From positions 1-64,000 of the forward strand of contig LADS01000036.1 in assembly GCA_000961725.1 (NCBI GenBank): 64,000 nucleotides of DNA. The letters run 5' to 3'. The translations under genes were made by a program, and so were the position numbers. Shown here piece by piece: positions 50,213 through 59,196 of the stretch. The stretch's first letter is position 1, and each line of letters starts with the position of its first letter. Source of the stretch: Desulfobulbaceae bacterium BRH_c16a (GTDB taxonomy: Bacteria; Desulfobacterota; Desulfobulbia; Desulfobulbales; Desulfocapsaceae). The notes beneath the pieces were generated by a model. The model ran no database searches and was not told the origin of the DNA. It saw nothing but the letters and a program-made list of their open reading frames with translations.

Positions 50213-51664
50213 ATGGTTGGGATTATCGGAGTTCTTATCGCGCTTGTCCTGCTCATGTATCTTGCCTACCGGGGCATAAGCGTACTGATCCTGGCACCTC
50301 TCATGGCCGTGCTGGCGGTGTTGTTCGAATGGGGCACGCCTGTCATGGCAAGTTTTACCCAGATTTTTATGACAGCCGTGGGGGGCTTCATCATTCTCTA
50401 TTTTCCCTTGTTTCTGCTCGGTGCCATCTTCGGTAAGCTGATGGACGACAGCGGTTCCGCCCAGTCCATCGCCGGGTGGACAATTGCCAGGTTCGGCCGC
50501 AGGAGGTCCGTGCTGGCGGTGGTTCTCTCGTGTGCGGTGTTGACCTATGGCGGGGTTTCGCTGTTCGTCGTGGCATTTGCCATCTACCCCATTGCCGCAG
50601 CATTATTCCGCGAAAACGGCATTCCCAAGCGGATCATTCCCGCGGCAATCGCGCTCGGAGCATTCACCTTTACCATGACGGCGCTTCCCGGCACACCGGC
50701 GATCCAGAATGCCATTCCCATGCCGTTTTTCGGCACCACGCCGTTTGCCGCGCCGTTTCTTGGCATCATTACGGCGGCAATCATGTTCACTCTGGGCATG
50801 CTGTGGCTTAACCGGCAGTATCGGGTGGCGATGGAACGGCAGGAAGGGTATGGCGACCATGAAGACAGCAATCCCCAGGCTGACAGGATGATGCGCGAGC
50901 ATGCCGAAGGGGAAGGTTTCGATATCGCGGAACTCAACCGGAAATCGATGCCGGCCGACCTGCCGGGCTTCTGGATTGCCCTGCTGCCGATAATAATCGT
51001 CATCGCCATGAATTACCTGTTCAGCATGATAGTCATTCCGGCAATGGATACTTCCTATCTTGATTTGCCGCAGTACGGCGAAACCGAGGTGGACGCGGTA
51101 AAGGGTATCTGGGCAATTATTTCCGCCCTGGTCATTTCCATTGCGGCGCTTTCGCTCTTGAACCGCAAGCGCCTGTCTTCTTTTATCGAAACTGTCGATG
51201 CCGGTGCCAATGCCGCAGTTCTTCCCATCTTCAACACTGCAAGCCTTGTCGGTTTCGGCGCAGTGATCGCATCGCTTGCGGCGTTTGAGATCATCAGGTC
51301 GGGGGTAATGAATATCGGCGGAGAAAATCCGCTTATTTCCCTGGCTATTTCGGTGAATATCCTGGCAGGCATCACCGGTTCTGCCTCGGGCGGCATGAGC
51401 ATCGCCCTGCAGACATTGGGGTCGGGTTATGTGCAGGTGGCGCAGGATAACGGCGTATCCCTTGAACTCATGCACCGGGTCACCACGGTCGCAACCGGCG
51501 GTCTGGACAGTCTGCCGCATAACGGCGCGATCATCACGCTGCTTTCGATCTGCAAGCTCACCCATCGGGAATCGTACAAGGACATCTTTATCACCGCTGT
51601 TGTTGTGCCGCTCTTTTCGCTGGTGGTGCTGATTATTCTGGGCACTCTCTTCGGATCCTTTTAA
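50213..51664 (+). CDS. GntP-family permease
   Basis: The 483-residue protein has about 12 hydrophobic segments and the GntP/CitMHS layout: LYFPLFLLGAIFGKLMDDSGSAQSIA, LTYGGVSLFVVAFAIYPIAAALFRE, FTMTALPGTPAIQNAIP and, near the end, VATGGLDSLPHNGAII. GntP relatives import gluconate, other aldonates or hydroxybutyrate with protons. With a patatin, an HDAC-fold amidohydrolase and a hydantoinase-like enzyme nearby, an organic-acid or amide-derived substrate is plausible but not proven. Confidence 0.88.
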   Translation: MVGIIGVLIALVLLMYLAYRGISVLILAPLMAVLAVLFEWGTPVMASFTQIFMTAVGGFIILYFPLFLLGAIFGKLMDDSGSAQSIAGWTIARFGRRRSVLAVVLSCAVLTYGGVSLFVVAFAIYPIAAALFRENGIPKRIIPAAIALGAFTFTMTALPGTPAIQNAIPMPFFGTTPFAAPFLGIITAAIMFTLGMLWLNRQYRVAMERQEGYGDHEDSNPQADRMMREHAEGEGFDIAELNRKSMPADLPGFWIALLPIIIVIAMNYLFSMIVIPAMDTSYLDLPQYGETEVDAVKGIWAIISALVISIAALSLLNRKRLSSFIETVDAGANAAVLPIFNTASLVGFGAVIASLAAFEIIRSGVMNIGGENPLISLAISVNILAGITGSASGGMSIALQTLGSGYVQVAQDNGVSLELMHRVTTVATGGLDSLPHNGAIITLLSICKLTHRESYKDIFITAVVVPLFSLVVLIILGTLFGSF

Positions 51665-51703
51665 TTTCCGCTGCCAACCGTTCTGCGAGTGGCACGTTGC
51701 GCC

Positions 51704-53020
51704 TTATTTCGTCTCGTAGATATCCTCTATCCGATCCTGCAGGGCGATAACAGTCTGGGGCGCGGGTTTTGTTACGATGAATGCATCTTTCGCTCTTTGC
51801 CGACACTTCGGACAGGCGTTGAACGGGACGGTGAAGGCGTGGATATGGTTTCTCAGGCCGGTGGCTTTGATCTCCGAATAGCCGGGACATTCCTGGCAGA
51901 GGTGGAAGATTTTGGTCTCCTCGACATGGAAGCCGGTGGTGTCGTAGAAGATTTGTTTCTGCGTGGCGACGGTGCCCTTGTTCAACTGGGCGTTTTTTTT
52001 TCGGTTCCGTGAGGAGAACACCTCCCGTGCCTTGCCGCAGATCGCTTCGATGTAGCGGTTCATCTCCGGAGGCTGGATGAAGCGGCCCGGGTCGTAATCG
52101 GGTTCCCGGACATGGGAAAAATCCATGCCGGCCATGGCGAGAATTATACCGAGATTGGTATAGGGCAAAGCCCCTTCGATCGCATAGCCGCCCTCCAGTA
52201 CACAGATATCGGGGTTGAGCAGCCGGTTCAGCCGGGCGTAGCCCTGGGCAGTGAAATTCATGCTGGTTATCGGATCGGAATAGTGATTGTCCTGGCCGGC
52301 GGAATTGATGATGAGTTCCGGTTGAAACTCATCCAGTACCGGCATGACCACCCGTTCCATGACCATGTCGAAGCCTTCTTCCCCGGTATTGGGCGGCAGC
52401 GGGATATTAATTGTATAGCCGTCGGCCGAAGGCCCGCCCGATTCGTGGAGGAAGCCGCTGCCCGGATAGAGAGTCCTGCCGTCCTGGTGCATCGAGATGA
52501 ACAGTGTGTCGGGATCGTTGTAAAAGATATCCTGGGTGCCGTCGCCGTGATGACAATCGGTGTCGACGATGGCTATTTTCCGGATGCCGTAGTGGCGGCG
52601 GATATATTCAACCATGACGGCTTCGATATTGACGACGCAGAACCCGCGGTCGCCAAAGACAGTCTGCATGGCGTGATGACCGGGTGGGCGGACGATGGCA
52701 AAGGCCTTTTCCGTCTCTTTATCCATAACCGCCCGGGCTGCCCGCAGCGCGCCGCCGGCTGAAATCAAATGGGATTCGGTCAGCAGCTTTTCCGCCGAGG
52801 GCACAGAGAGGTGAACCCGGTTGATATCGCCGTAGCCGGCGATTTCCGGATTGAAAAAAAAGATATTCTCGACATCCTCAAGGCCTTCTTCCAGCAGTTG
52901 ATCCCTGGTGTAGAGGAGGCGCTCTTCCCGTTCGGGATGATTGGGGCGGATGCACCAGTCAAACGCCGGAAAGAGGATCAATGCAGTCTTGTTGAGCGCC
53001 CGGGGCATATAGGATGACAT
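51704..53020 (-). CDS. Histone-deacetylase-fold amidohydrolase with a C-terminal Cys-rich tail
   Basis: The start is ATG 53020 (GAGGAG upstream). The first ~310 residues of this 438-residue protein match class II HDAC/acetylpolyamine amidohydrolase/AcuC enzymes: RPPGHHA, VDTDCHHGDGTQDIFY (catalytic His pair and zinc Asp/His), and CVLEGGY. The last ~100 residues add a segment with HLCQECPGYSEI and ACPKC, two CxxC pairs that suggest a zinc ribbon, which is unusual for this family. It deacetylates or deamidates small substrates in bacteria. It is 10 bp from the hydantoinase-like gene on the same strand. Confidence 0.88.
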   Translation of the reverse strand: MSSYMPRALNKTALILFPAFDWCIRPNHPEREERLLYTRDQLLEEGLEDVENIFFFNPEIAGYGDINRVHLSVPSAEKLLTESHLISAGGALRAARAVMDKETEKAFAIVRPPGHHAMQTVFGDRGFCVVNIEAVMVEYIRRHYGIRKIAIVDTDCHHGDGTQDIFYNDPDTLFISMHQDGRTLYPGSGFLHESGGPSADGYTINIPLPPNTGEEGFDMVMERVVMPVLDEFQPELIINSAGQDNHYSDPITSMNFTAQGYARLNRLLNPDICVLEGGYAIEGALPYTNLGIILAMAGMDFSHVREPDYDPGRFIQPPEMNRYIEAICGKAREVFSSRNRKKNAQLNKGTVATQKQIFYDTTGFHVEETKIFHLCQECPGYSEIKATGLRNHIHAFTVPFNACPKCRQRAKDAFIVTKPAPQTVIALQDRIEDIYETK

Positions 53021-53030
53021 GACGATCTCC

Positions 53031-54671
53031 TCAGATGGTGGCAAGGCCGGGTCTGATCTGGGCCTTGAGGGTCAGGATTTTTCCCGACGTGGTAAAGCCG
53101 CGCACGACATTCATCTCAAGCCGCTCGAGAAAATCTATCTCCGGGCATTGTTTCACGCCCATCTCCGTCACCATGCCGCTAATGACCTTCTTCAGCCTTT
53201 TTTCGGCGTCGGCCATAGTGAAACGGTTGGAAATTTTCTCATGGCAGGATAATTCCGGGATGCTCAGATGTCCGTCGGCAGTATCCGCGTAAAGTGTCGC
53301 CTGAACGGTCAATCGGGCAAGCGCTGCGCCGATGGCGTTCGCTACTTCATAATCGGCGGGAACGGTACAGGGCAGAACAAAGGCGTCGGCAAGAAATGGT
53401 TCGAGCGCCGCAGCCGGTCCGCCGATTGCGACAATCCGGGTGGGGGCGATTTTTCGACGTTGCAGGAGCGCGGCGACAGTGTAGACCGGATGGCTGAAGA
53501 CCTCATCGATCATGCTTGCTACCGCCGCCCGGATATGATCGACGAAGGTCACCAAAAGCAGGGTTGCGGTACGTACGGGAGGTTGGTGCGGGCAGAGCAA
53601 GGTCATGGCGGCGGCGGCTTTTTCCGGCGAGCCCATGCCGAGAGTGCTGAGAACAATCATGGCATCGGTTGGCGTCGGTGCGGTTCCTCCTTCGGCCATC
53701 GATCGGCCCTGGCGGTCCGGGCCGATGTGAAAAACACCATCCTGCAAGGTAACTCTGCTGTCGCCACCGAGTCCGATGCTCTTGGTCCTGAGTGCCCTGA
53801 CTAAAGTAGGGCGGCCGGCAATATCGATGCCGTAGGGTTCGAGAAGAGGGCCGCCGTCGACCAGCAGCGCGATGTCGGTTGTCGTTCCGCCAATATCGAG
53901 GAGGATGGCGTCCTGCTTTCCGGCGTCGAGGGCGAGGCAGCCCATAACGCTTGCCGATGGCCCTGAATGAATGCTTTCGCAGGGGAAGGCACTCGCCCTG
54001 GAGAAGGGGATTGTGCCGCCGTCCGCTTTCAGGATATGGCAGGGGCAGGTTATGCCAAGACTCGAGAAACCTTTTTCCATGGCATCCCGGAAGGCGGCGA
54101 AGCGAAGGGAAAGGGCGGCATTGAGCCAGGTCGAGAAGACCCGGCGGGGAAAGTTGGGCAGGCCGGAAATACGGTGACCCATGCAGATATGGGCGAACCG
54201 GCCGGATAATTGTTCGGCTATCAGCATTTCGTGCCGGTTGTTGCGATGGGAAAACTTGGTGACAATACCGATCGAATCAATGCCATCCCGTTTAATAGCC
54301 GCGGCGGCGGCTTCGATTTTGCCCGGATCGGGATCGCGGACGATATGGCCGCGATGATCGATCGAGCCATCGAGAAACCAGGTCGGGCAATTCCGCGCGA
54401 GAAATTCCGGGTTCATTCCGGGGCCGGCCTGGATCAGCATTCCGACCGGATCGAGGGTGCCGGTGACGATGGCGTTGGTGCAGAGGGTGCTGCTCAGGTG
54501 TATGCACCTCAGTCTGCTTCGATCTTCGGGGACCAGTTCCTGCAGCAGGCAGATGATTGCATCGCTCAGATGGTGCTGGTCGACACTTACCTTGTGCTTG
54601 GCCACCAGCCTGTAACCATCAAGCAGCACACCATCGGCATGGGTTCCGCCGACATCGATCCCGATTATCAT
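53031..54671 (-). CDS. Hydantoinase/oxoprolinase-family protein
   Basis: The start is ATG 54671, where the ASKHA phosphate motif IGIDVGGTHADGVLLDG begins. The 546-residue protein has the Hydant_A_N region and the central Hydantoinase_A domain (ESIHSGPSASVMGCLAL; ILLDIGGTTTDIALL; IGLGGDSRV). It is shorter than HyuA (~690 residues) and lacks a HyuB partner here. Members hydrolyse cyclic amides such as hydantoins or 5-oxoproline with ATP. The operon with the HDAC-fold enzyme suggests two successive amide-cleaving steps. Confidence 0.87.
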   Translation of the reverse strand: MIIGIDVGGTHADGVLLDGYRLVAKHKVSVDQHHLSDAIICLLQELVPEDRSRLRCIHLSSTLCTNAIVTGTLDPVGMLIQAGPGMNPEFLARNCPTWFLDGSIDHRGHIVRDPDPGKIEAAAAAIKRDGIDSIGIVTKFSHRNNRHEMLIAEQLSGRFAHICMGHRISGLPNFPRRVFSTWLNAALSLRFAAFRDAMEKGFSSLGITCPCHILKADGGTIPFSRASAFPCESIHSGPSASVMGCLALDAGKQDAILLDIGGTTTDIALLVDGGPLLEPYGIDIAGRPTLVRALRTKSIGLGGDSRVTLQDGVFHIGPDRQGRSMAEGGTAPTPTDAMIVLSTLGMGSPEKAAAAMTLLCPHQPPVRTATLLLVTFVDHIRAAVASMIDEVFSHPVYTVAALLQRRKIAPTRIVAIGGPAAALEPFLADAFVLPCTVPADYEVANAIGAALARLTVQATLYADTADGHLSIPELSCHEKISNRFTMADAEKRLKKVISGMVTEMGVKQCPEIDFLERLEMNVVRGFTTSGKILTLKAQIRPGLATI

Positions 54672-54847
54672 TGACGCACCTTCCCGTGAAAGAGATGTTG
54701 TGGATTTGGCCAACTCAGCTTTTTATCATATCCGAGGTACTCAATTTGTCATCGAAAAAAATCAGGATTAGCCTGATTTTGCATCGATTTCGACAGGATC
54801 GGCGCGATGCGATGCAAGAGCTTCAGGATGAAGAGTTACGAACAACA

Positions 54848-56815
54848 TCACTTTTCAATATTTTGCAATGCTGAAACCAGGTTTGTGAGGGTTTCCTTTG
54901 CATCGCCAAGAATCATCAGGGTCTTCCTGTTGTCATACAACGGATTAACGACGCCCGAATAGCCTGGATTTTTGTCATAATTACAGACAATGATATTTCT
55001 TGCCTCCTGGGCCAGCAGGATGGGCATGCCGGAAATCGGCGTTCCTTCGCTTTCGATGGCCGCCGGGTTGACGACATCGCAGGCGCCGATGATCATGGCT
55101 ACGTCTGTTTCCGCGAACAGCGGATTGACCTCTTCCATCTCAAGCAGATCTTCATACTCGACATCCGCTTCGGCCAGCAGCACGTTCATGTGACCGGGCA
55201 TCCTGCCGGCAACCGGATGGATGGCGTACTTGACGCTGGTCCCTTGCTGAGCAAGCAAGGCAGTCAGTTCCACCAGTTTGAATTGTGCTTTAGCCAGTGC
55301 CATGCCATAGCCGGGGATGATCACCACCCGACCAGCTGAAGATAAAAGTCTCACCGCTTCGGCAGTGACATCGTTGGTGGTTGTGTCGGTGAGGGTTTCC
55401 TGAGTTGCTGTATCCGTTAAAGATTGCAGCAGCCGGAGAACCGTCATTTTGGCATCGCCTTCGAGGAGGATCGTGTTGCTCTGTTCATACAGGGAGTTGG
55501 CGACACCTGAATAACCGGGTTTCGCATCGAAATTGCAGCATATCACCTTTTTTGCTTTACACGCCATGAGGATCGGCATTCCCGAAATGGGAGTGCCCTC
55601 AACTTTTATGGCTGCCGGGTTGACCACATCGCAGGCACCCACCACCAGAACAAGATCGGTGCCATGAAAGACCGGGTTAATGGTTTCCATCTCCACCAGC
55701 ATGTCATAGTCGACACCGGCTTCTGCCAGCAGCACATTCATATGCCCGGGCATTCTTCCGGCGACAGGATGAATGGCGTATTTGACATCTTTCCCCATCG
55801 CCGTCAACTCTCCGGCAAGGTGGGCCACCTCCTGCTGGGCTTTCGCAAGAGCCATGCCGTAGCCGGGGACGATTATGACGGAAGCGGCGGCTTTCATGGC
55901 GGCAATCGCCTCGGTGAAACCATCGTCGCTGTTGCTGTGTTTCTCATTCTCACGCACCTGCGCAACAAGAGGGGCCGCAGTCTCCTCCCTTTTTTGCGAT
56001 GCGGCAGCCAAAGGCTTGTACAACGGAAAGATCACGCCGGTAATTCGACGGTTCATCGCTTTACACATCACGTACGTAAGGATTGAACCGGAGGCGGCAA
56101 CGGTTGCGCCGAAAGCGATCAACAGCTGATTCTCGATCACCATGCCGCAGAGGGAAGCTGCCAGACCTGCCGTTGCATTCAACGATGAAATCAGAACAGG
56201 CATGTCGGCTCCACCGATACGAATCGCCAGCAGAAGACCGAAGCAGCCCCCCAGGGCGATCAGGCCGAGATAGAGGAAGAACGCGACGTTGGCCGGTACA
56301 AAAAATGTTGCTGCACCGATACCCGCCAGGGCGACTGTGTTTGCAAAAACGAGATGATTATGAAAGGGCAGCACCTGAGGGGCCTGCGGCATCTTGTTGG
56401 CAAGTTTGGCACTGGCGATCATGCTGCCGCTGAAGGTCAGCGAACCGATTATCAGGCCCAGAACGCCGGAGACTTCGCTGACAAGGTTCAATGCATGGGT
56501 CGTCCGGGCCAGCTCGACCAGGGAAACGAGAAAAGCAGCAACACCGCCCGCACCGTGTTGAAAGGCGACCATCGCCGGAACCTGAATCATGTCGACGGCC
56601 CGGGCCAGGGCATAACCGGCGACAGCCCCGATCAGAAGTGAAACGGCAACGGTGCCGACATCGACGATGCCATTGCGATACAGGACGAGGATAAGAGCCA
56701 GGAGCAGCGCGAAGGCGGCTGTCAGGTTGCCGTATTTTGCCCGCAGTGGGTGACGAAATTGCCGGATCCCGCCGATGAGGATCGCGATTACCGAAAAATC
56801 AATGAGCAGTGTCAT
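54848..56815 (-). CDS. pntB: NAD(P) transhydrogenase beta subunit with two NADP-binding domains
   Basis: PntB normally has ~460 residues; this one has 655. Residues 1-~255 are the membrane domain (dII, about eight helices, including QHGAGGVAAF). Residues ~302-466 form a complete dIII (IIVPGYGMALAKAQ; KYAIHPVAGRMPGHMNVLLAEA; GACDVVNPAA; GDAK), and ~485-652 a second complete dIII with the same motifs. A Thr-rich linker (TDTATQETLTDTTTNDVT) joins them. In both copies the usual KRSMxxGYAG 2'-phosphate loop is replaced by NFDAKPGYSG/NYDKNPGYSG. It couples hydride transfer between NAD(H) and NADP(H) to proton movement in the inner membrane. Confidence 0.93.
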   Translation of the reverse strand: MTLLIDFSVIAILIGGIRQFRHPLRAKYGNLTAAFALLLALILVLYRNGIVDVGTVAVSLLIGAVAGYALARAVDMIQVPAMVAFQHGAGGVAAFLVSLVELARTTHALNLVSEVSGVLGLIIGSLTFSGSMIASAKLANKMPQAPQVLPFHNHLVFANTVALAGIGAATFFVPANVAFFLYLGLIALGGCFGLLLAIRIGGADMPVLISSLNATAGLAASLCGMVIENQLLIAFGATVAASGSILTYVMCKAMNRRITGVIFPLYKPLAAASQKREETAAPLVAQVRENEKHSNSDDGFTEAIAAMKAAASVIIVPGYGMALAKAQQEVAHLAGELTAMGKDVKYAIHPVAGRMPGHMNVLLAEAGVDYDMLVEMETINPVFHGTDLVLVVGACDVVNPAAIKVEGTPISGMPILMACKAKKVICCNFDAKPGYSGVANSLYEQSNTILLEGDAKMTVLRLLQSLTDTATQETLTDTTTNDVTAEAVRLLSSAGRVVIIPGYGMALAKAQFKLVELTALLAQQGTSVKYAIHPVAGRMPGHMNVLLAEADVEYEDLLEMEEVNPLFAETDVAMIIGACDVVNPAAIESEGTPISGMPILLAQEARNIIVCNYDKNPGYSGVVNPLYDNRKTLMILGDAKETLTNLVSALQNIEK

Positions 56816-56843
56816 AATATCAATATGTTCCTCTGGTTGGGAT

Positions 56844-57131
56844 TCAGGATGTTTTCTTTCCCTTGAAAAGCTTCAGCATTCGATCGGTAATGACAAAACC
56901 GCCGACCACGTTGAAGGTCGCTGAGACGATGGCGACCGCCCCCAGGACTTTTTCCGTCGGTGTGGTCGGCAATGAAAACAGGATCAGCGCCCCCAGGATG
57001 GTAATCGCGGAGATGGCATTGGTCATCGACATTAAAGGGGTATGCAGCAGAGGCGGAACTTTGGAAATCAGCAGGTAGCCAATGACAAAGGATGCGCCAA
57101 AAACAACAGCCATCAAAATCAGATGAGACAT
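56844..57131 (-). CDS. pntAB: NAD(P) transhydrogenase alpha subunit, membrane part (PntAB)
   Basis: The 95-residue protein has three hydrophobic helices (LILMAVVFGASFVIGYLLIS, MSMTNAISAITILGALILF, VLGAVAIVSATFNVVGGFVIT). The pattern PPLLHTPLMSMTNAISAI is diagnostic of the dII part of the alpha subunit in split transhydrogenases. It lies 28 bp upstream of pntB and 138 bp downstream of pntAA. Confidence 0.93.
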   Translation of the reverse strand: MSHLILMAVVFGASFVIGYLLISKVPPLLHTPLMSMTNAISAITILGALILFSLPTTPTEKVLGAVAIVSATFNVVGGFVITDRMLKLFKGKKTS

Positions 57132-57269
57132 ATATTTTGCTCCGTATTGAGCATGCCTGCCCGGAATTATACGTTATTAATCCCACCAGGAGACTCAAGT
57201 GAGAGGGATGAACGAATCAGTCACCACACCGATTTGTTTATATCCCGGGCAGGCACACAACTTAAAAAA

Positions 57270-58427
57270 TTACTGCATAGCCTTGAGGGCGCCTTCGTGG
57301 ACAATCCGGGAGTTATGGGTGACAAGGGAGCATTTGACGATTTCATCATCGAAATCGAGCATCCCCGGCCCCTTTTTGAAGAGATTTTCCACATAGTAGT
57401 AAAGATTATTGGCATACAGCCAGCTGGCGTGCACTGCCATCCTGCCGGGAATATTCTGAATGCCGCAGATATGGACGCCGTGCTTTTCGACAAAAATCCC
57501 CGGTTCCGTAGCGTCACAGTTGCCGCCCTGATCGACGGACACATCGATGACGACTGAACCCGGTTTCATGGCTTGAATCATTTCCCGGGTGATGAGGATA
57601 GGAGCGATTTCTCCCGGTACCAGGGCGCTGAGGATGACCACATCCGCATCGCCGAGATGACCGGCAATGAGACGTCGCTCTTTTACGAGCCAGTCACTGT
57701 CCAGTGATTTCGCATAGCCCCCGTTGCCGACCGCAAGTTCCTGAGGAATATCGAATTCGATGGGTTTCGCGCCAAGACTATCGGCCTCAATGGCGGCATT
57801 TTTGCGAATATCCAGGGACTTGACAACACCGCCAAGACGCTTGGCCGTGGCAATGGCTTGCAAGCCGACAACTCCGATGCCGATCACAAGGAAATGGGCG
57901 GGTTTGATTGTGCCGATTGCCGTGCCGATCATCGGGATAAACTTCGGCAGCCGATCGGCGGCCATTATTACCGATTTGTATCCGGTCACCGCACTCATCG
58001 AAGACAGCGCATCCATTCTCTGAGCACGTGAAATCCTTGGAATACCGTCCATGGTCAGCGCAGTGATGTTCTTTTTCTGCAGATTTCTGATCATTGCATG
58101 ATTGCCTGGCGCGGCAGGATGAAGGAAGGTGATCAGGACACTGTTTTCACGAAGCATTTCAACTTCGTGTTTGTTTTTCTGCTGGTTATGAACCGGCTGT
58201 TTTACCTTGAGGACGATATCGGCCGCGGCAAACATCTTTTCAACATCTGTGGCGATAGTCGCTCCGGCGTTCCGGTAGTCGTTGTCTGAAATCAAGACAC
58301 CTTCGCCGGCACCTTCTTCTACTTCGACGGTGAAGCCCAGGGCGATGTATTTTTTAATGGTTTCGGGGGTGGCGGCCACCCGTTTTTCTTCCGGCAATAT
58401 TTCTTTGGGTATTGCAATCCGCATCAT
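57270..58427 (-). CDS. pntAA: NAD(P) transhydrogenase alpha subunit, NAD-binding part (PntAA)
   Basis: The 385-residue soluble protein matches the dI domain of transhydrogenase and alanine dehydrogenase: IAIPKEILPEEKRVAATPETI at the start, MDGIPRISRAQRMDALSS, a Rossmann motif FLVIGIGVVGLQAIATAKRLG, and the closing VIDVSVDQGGNCDATEPG. It binds NAD(H) and docks on the membrane subunits. It is the first gene of the minus-strand pntAA-pntAB-pntB operon. Confidence 0.95.
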   Translation of the reverse strand: MMRIAIPKEILPEEKRVAATPETIKKYIALGFTVEVEEGAGEGVLISDNDYRNAGATIATDVEKMFAAADIVLKVKQPVHNQQKNKHEVEMLRENSVLITFLHPAAPGNHAMIRNLQKKNITALTMDGIPRISRAQRMDALSSMSAVTGYKSVIMAADRLPKFIPMIGTAIGTIKPAHFLVIGIGVVGLQAIATAKRLGGVVKSLDIRKNAAIEADSLGAKPIEFDIPQELAVGNGGYAKSLDSDWLVKERRLIAGHLGDADVVILSALVPGEIAPILITREMIQAMKPGSVVIDVSVDQGGNCDATEPGIFVEKHGVHICGIQNIPGRMAVHASWLYANNLYYYVENLFKKGPGMLDFDDEIVKCSLVTHNSRIVHEGALKAMQ

Positions 58428-58455
58428 AACCTCTTTTTAAAGATTTTTTTGGATT

Positions 58456-58472
58456 TCCGGTGCAAAACCGGA
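58456..58472. other. Small hairpin between the repeat-protein gene and pntAA
   Basis: TCCGGT (58456-58461) pairs with ACCGGA (58467-58472) across GCAAA. In the minus direction it is followed by an A-rich, not T-rich, stretch, so termination there is doubtful. On the plus strand a T-rich stretch lies on the other side of the hairpin. It may stabilise or separate the transcripts. Confidence 0.3.
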
Positions 58473-58488
58473 GACGATTACGCCTGCA

Positions 58489-58920
58489 TCAAGACATGCC
58501 GACAATCTCACGTGTCACTGAATGGAGCTTTTTCAGCGCTTCTTCAAAAATTGGCGGTTGGGGGATGGAAAGTTGATTTTCCAACGTCTTCGAGAGAGCC
58601 GACTTTATTGCGGAATCGAAATGGCGATGATTTTTTTTCAGCAGCGCCATCATGGCTTCACCGGCAAGAATTCTCACTTCATAGTAGAGGTTTTCATCGG
58701 TGAGAATGCGCAGCACTTGACGAATCATTGCTTCGTTCGGTCTTTCGATGTCACCGATTTTCTTGAGAGTTTCCTCGCGAAGCCGCCAGTTGTCCCGGTA
58801 GGTAAGTATCCGGGTCAAACCGGGTTGGCATTCACTCAATTTTCCATCGTCGGCCAGTTGATAGACCTGTTCCAGAACAGGTCCCCAATCTTTCAGATTG
58901 CCAAAGGGATCAGGTTGCAT
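58489..58920 (-). CDS. Helical-repeat (HEAT-like) protein upstream of the pnt operon
   Basis: The 143-residue acidic protein appears all-helical, with HEAT-like paired helices (NWRLREETLKKIGDIERPNEAMIRQVLRIL; YEVRILAGEAMMALLKK). AAGGAGAAAAA precedes the ATG. No signal peptide, metal motif or enzyme signature is present. It lies 61 bp upstream of pntAA on the same strand and may belong to that transcript, perhaps as a binding partner. Family not certain. Confidence 0.7.
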   Translation of the reverse strand: MQPDPFGNLKDWGPVLEQVYQLADDGKLSECQPGLTRILTYRDNWRLREETLKKIGDIERPNEAMIRQVLRILTDENLYYEVRILAGEAMMALLKKNHRHFDSAIKSALSKTLENQLSIPQPPIFEEALKKLHSVTREIVGMS

Positions 58921-59147
58921 TTTTTCTCCTTGTTAGAGTTGGATGAAACGAAATGGGGCAGGGGCAGCGTTTCGTATGGGTGCTTCCTCTTAAAGCAAGG
59001 AAGATGCCAGTCCGTAAAAACAAGGTAATAAATTGAATTTATTGTCAAATTTTCGAACAGAAGAGGTGGGTGAACGACAGGACTAGGGCGCTCCCGCCCA
59101 TTAAATAGCAAGAGACACTGTTTATGATATTGATATTAAAGAATATT

Positions 59148-59196
59148 ATTCTGAGTGCCAGAATCGCCCGGAGTGGGCGATTCTGGCACTCAGAAT
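59148..59196. terminator. 22-bp perfect hairpin overlapping the stop codon of the enhancer-binding protein
   Basis: The arms 59148-59169 (starting ATTCTGAGTGCCAG) and 59175-59196 are exact reverse complements separated by five bases. The TGA of the minus-strand regulator (complement of 59190-59192) lies inside one arm, so the hairpin forms the last codons of the gene. In the minus direction the hairpin runs into an AT-rich stretch (AATATTCTTTAAT), consistent with termination. A 22-bp perfect stem is long for a terminator and could also be the mark of a palindromic mobile repeat. Confidence 0.6.

Noticed and set aside
50603..51565. A 320-codon minus-strand frame opposite the GntP gene
   Set aside because: Antisense shadow of a strongly supported 12-helix permease; translation rich in His/Arg/Gly with no family features.
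51685..51700. TGGCACGTTGC as a sigma-54 promoter
   Set aside because: Spacing between the GG and GC elements is too short and it lies behind a gene end, not before a start.
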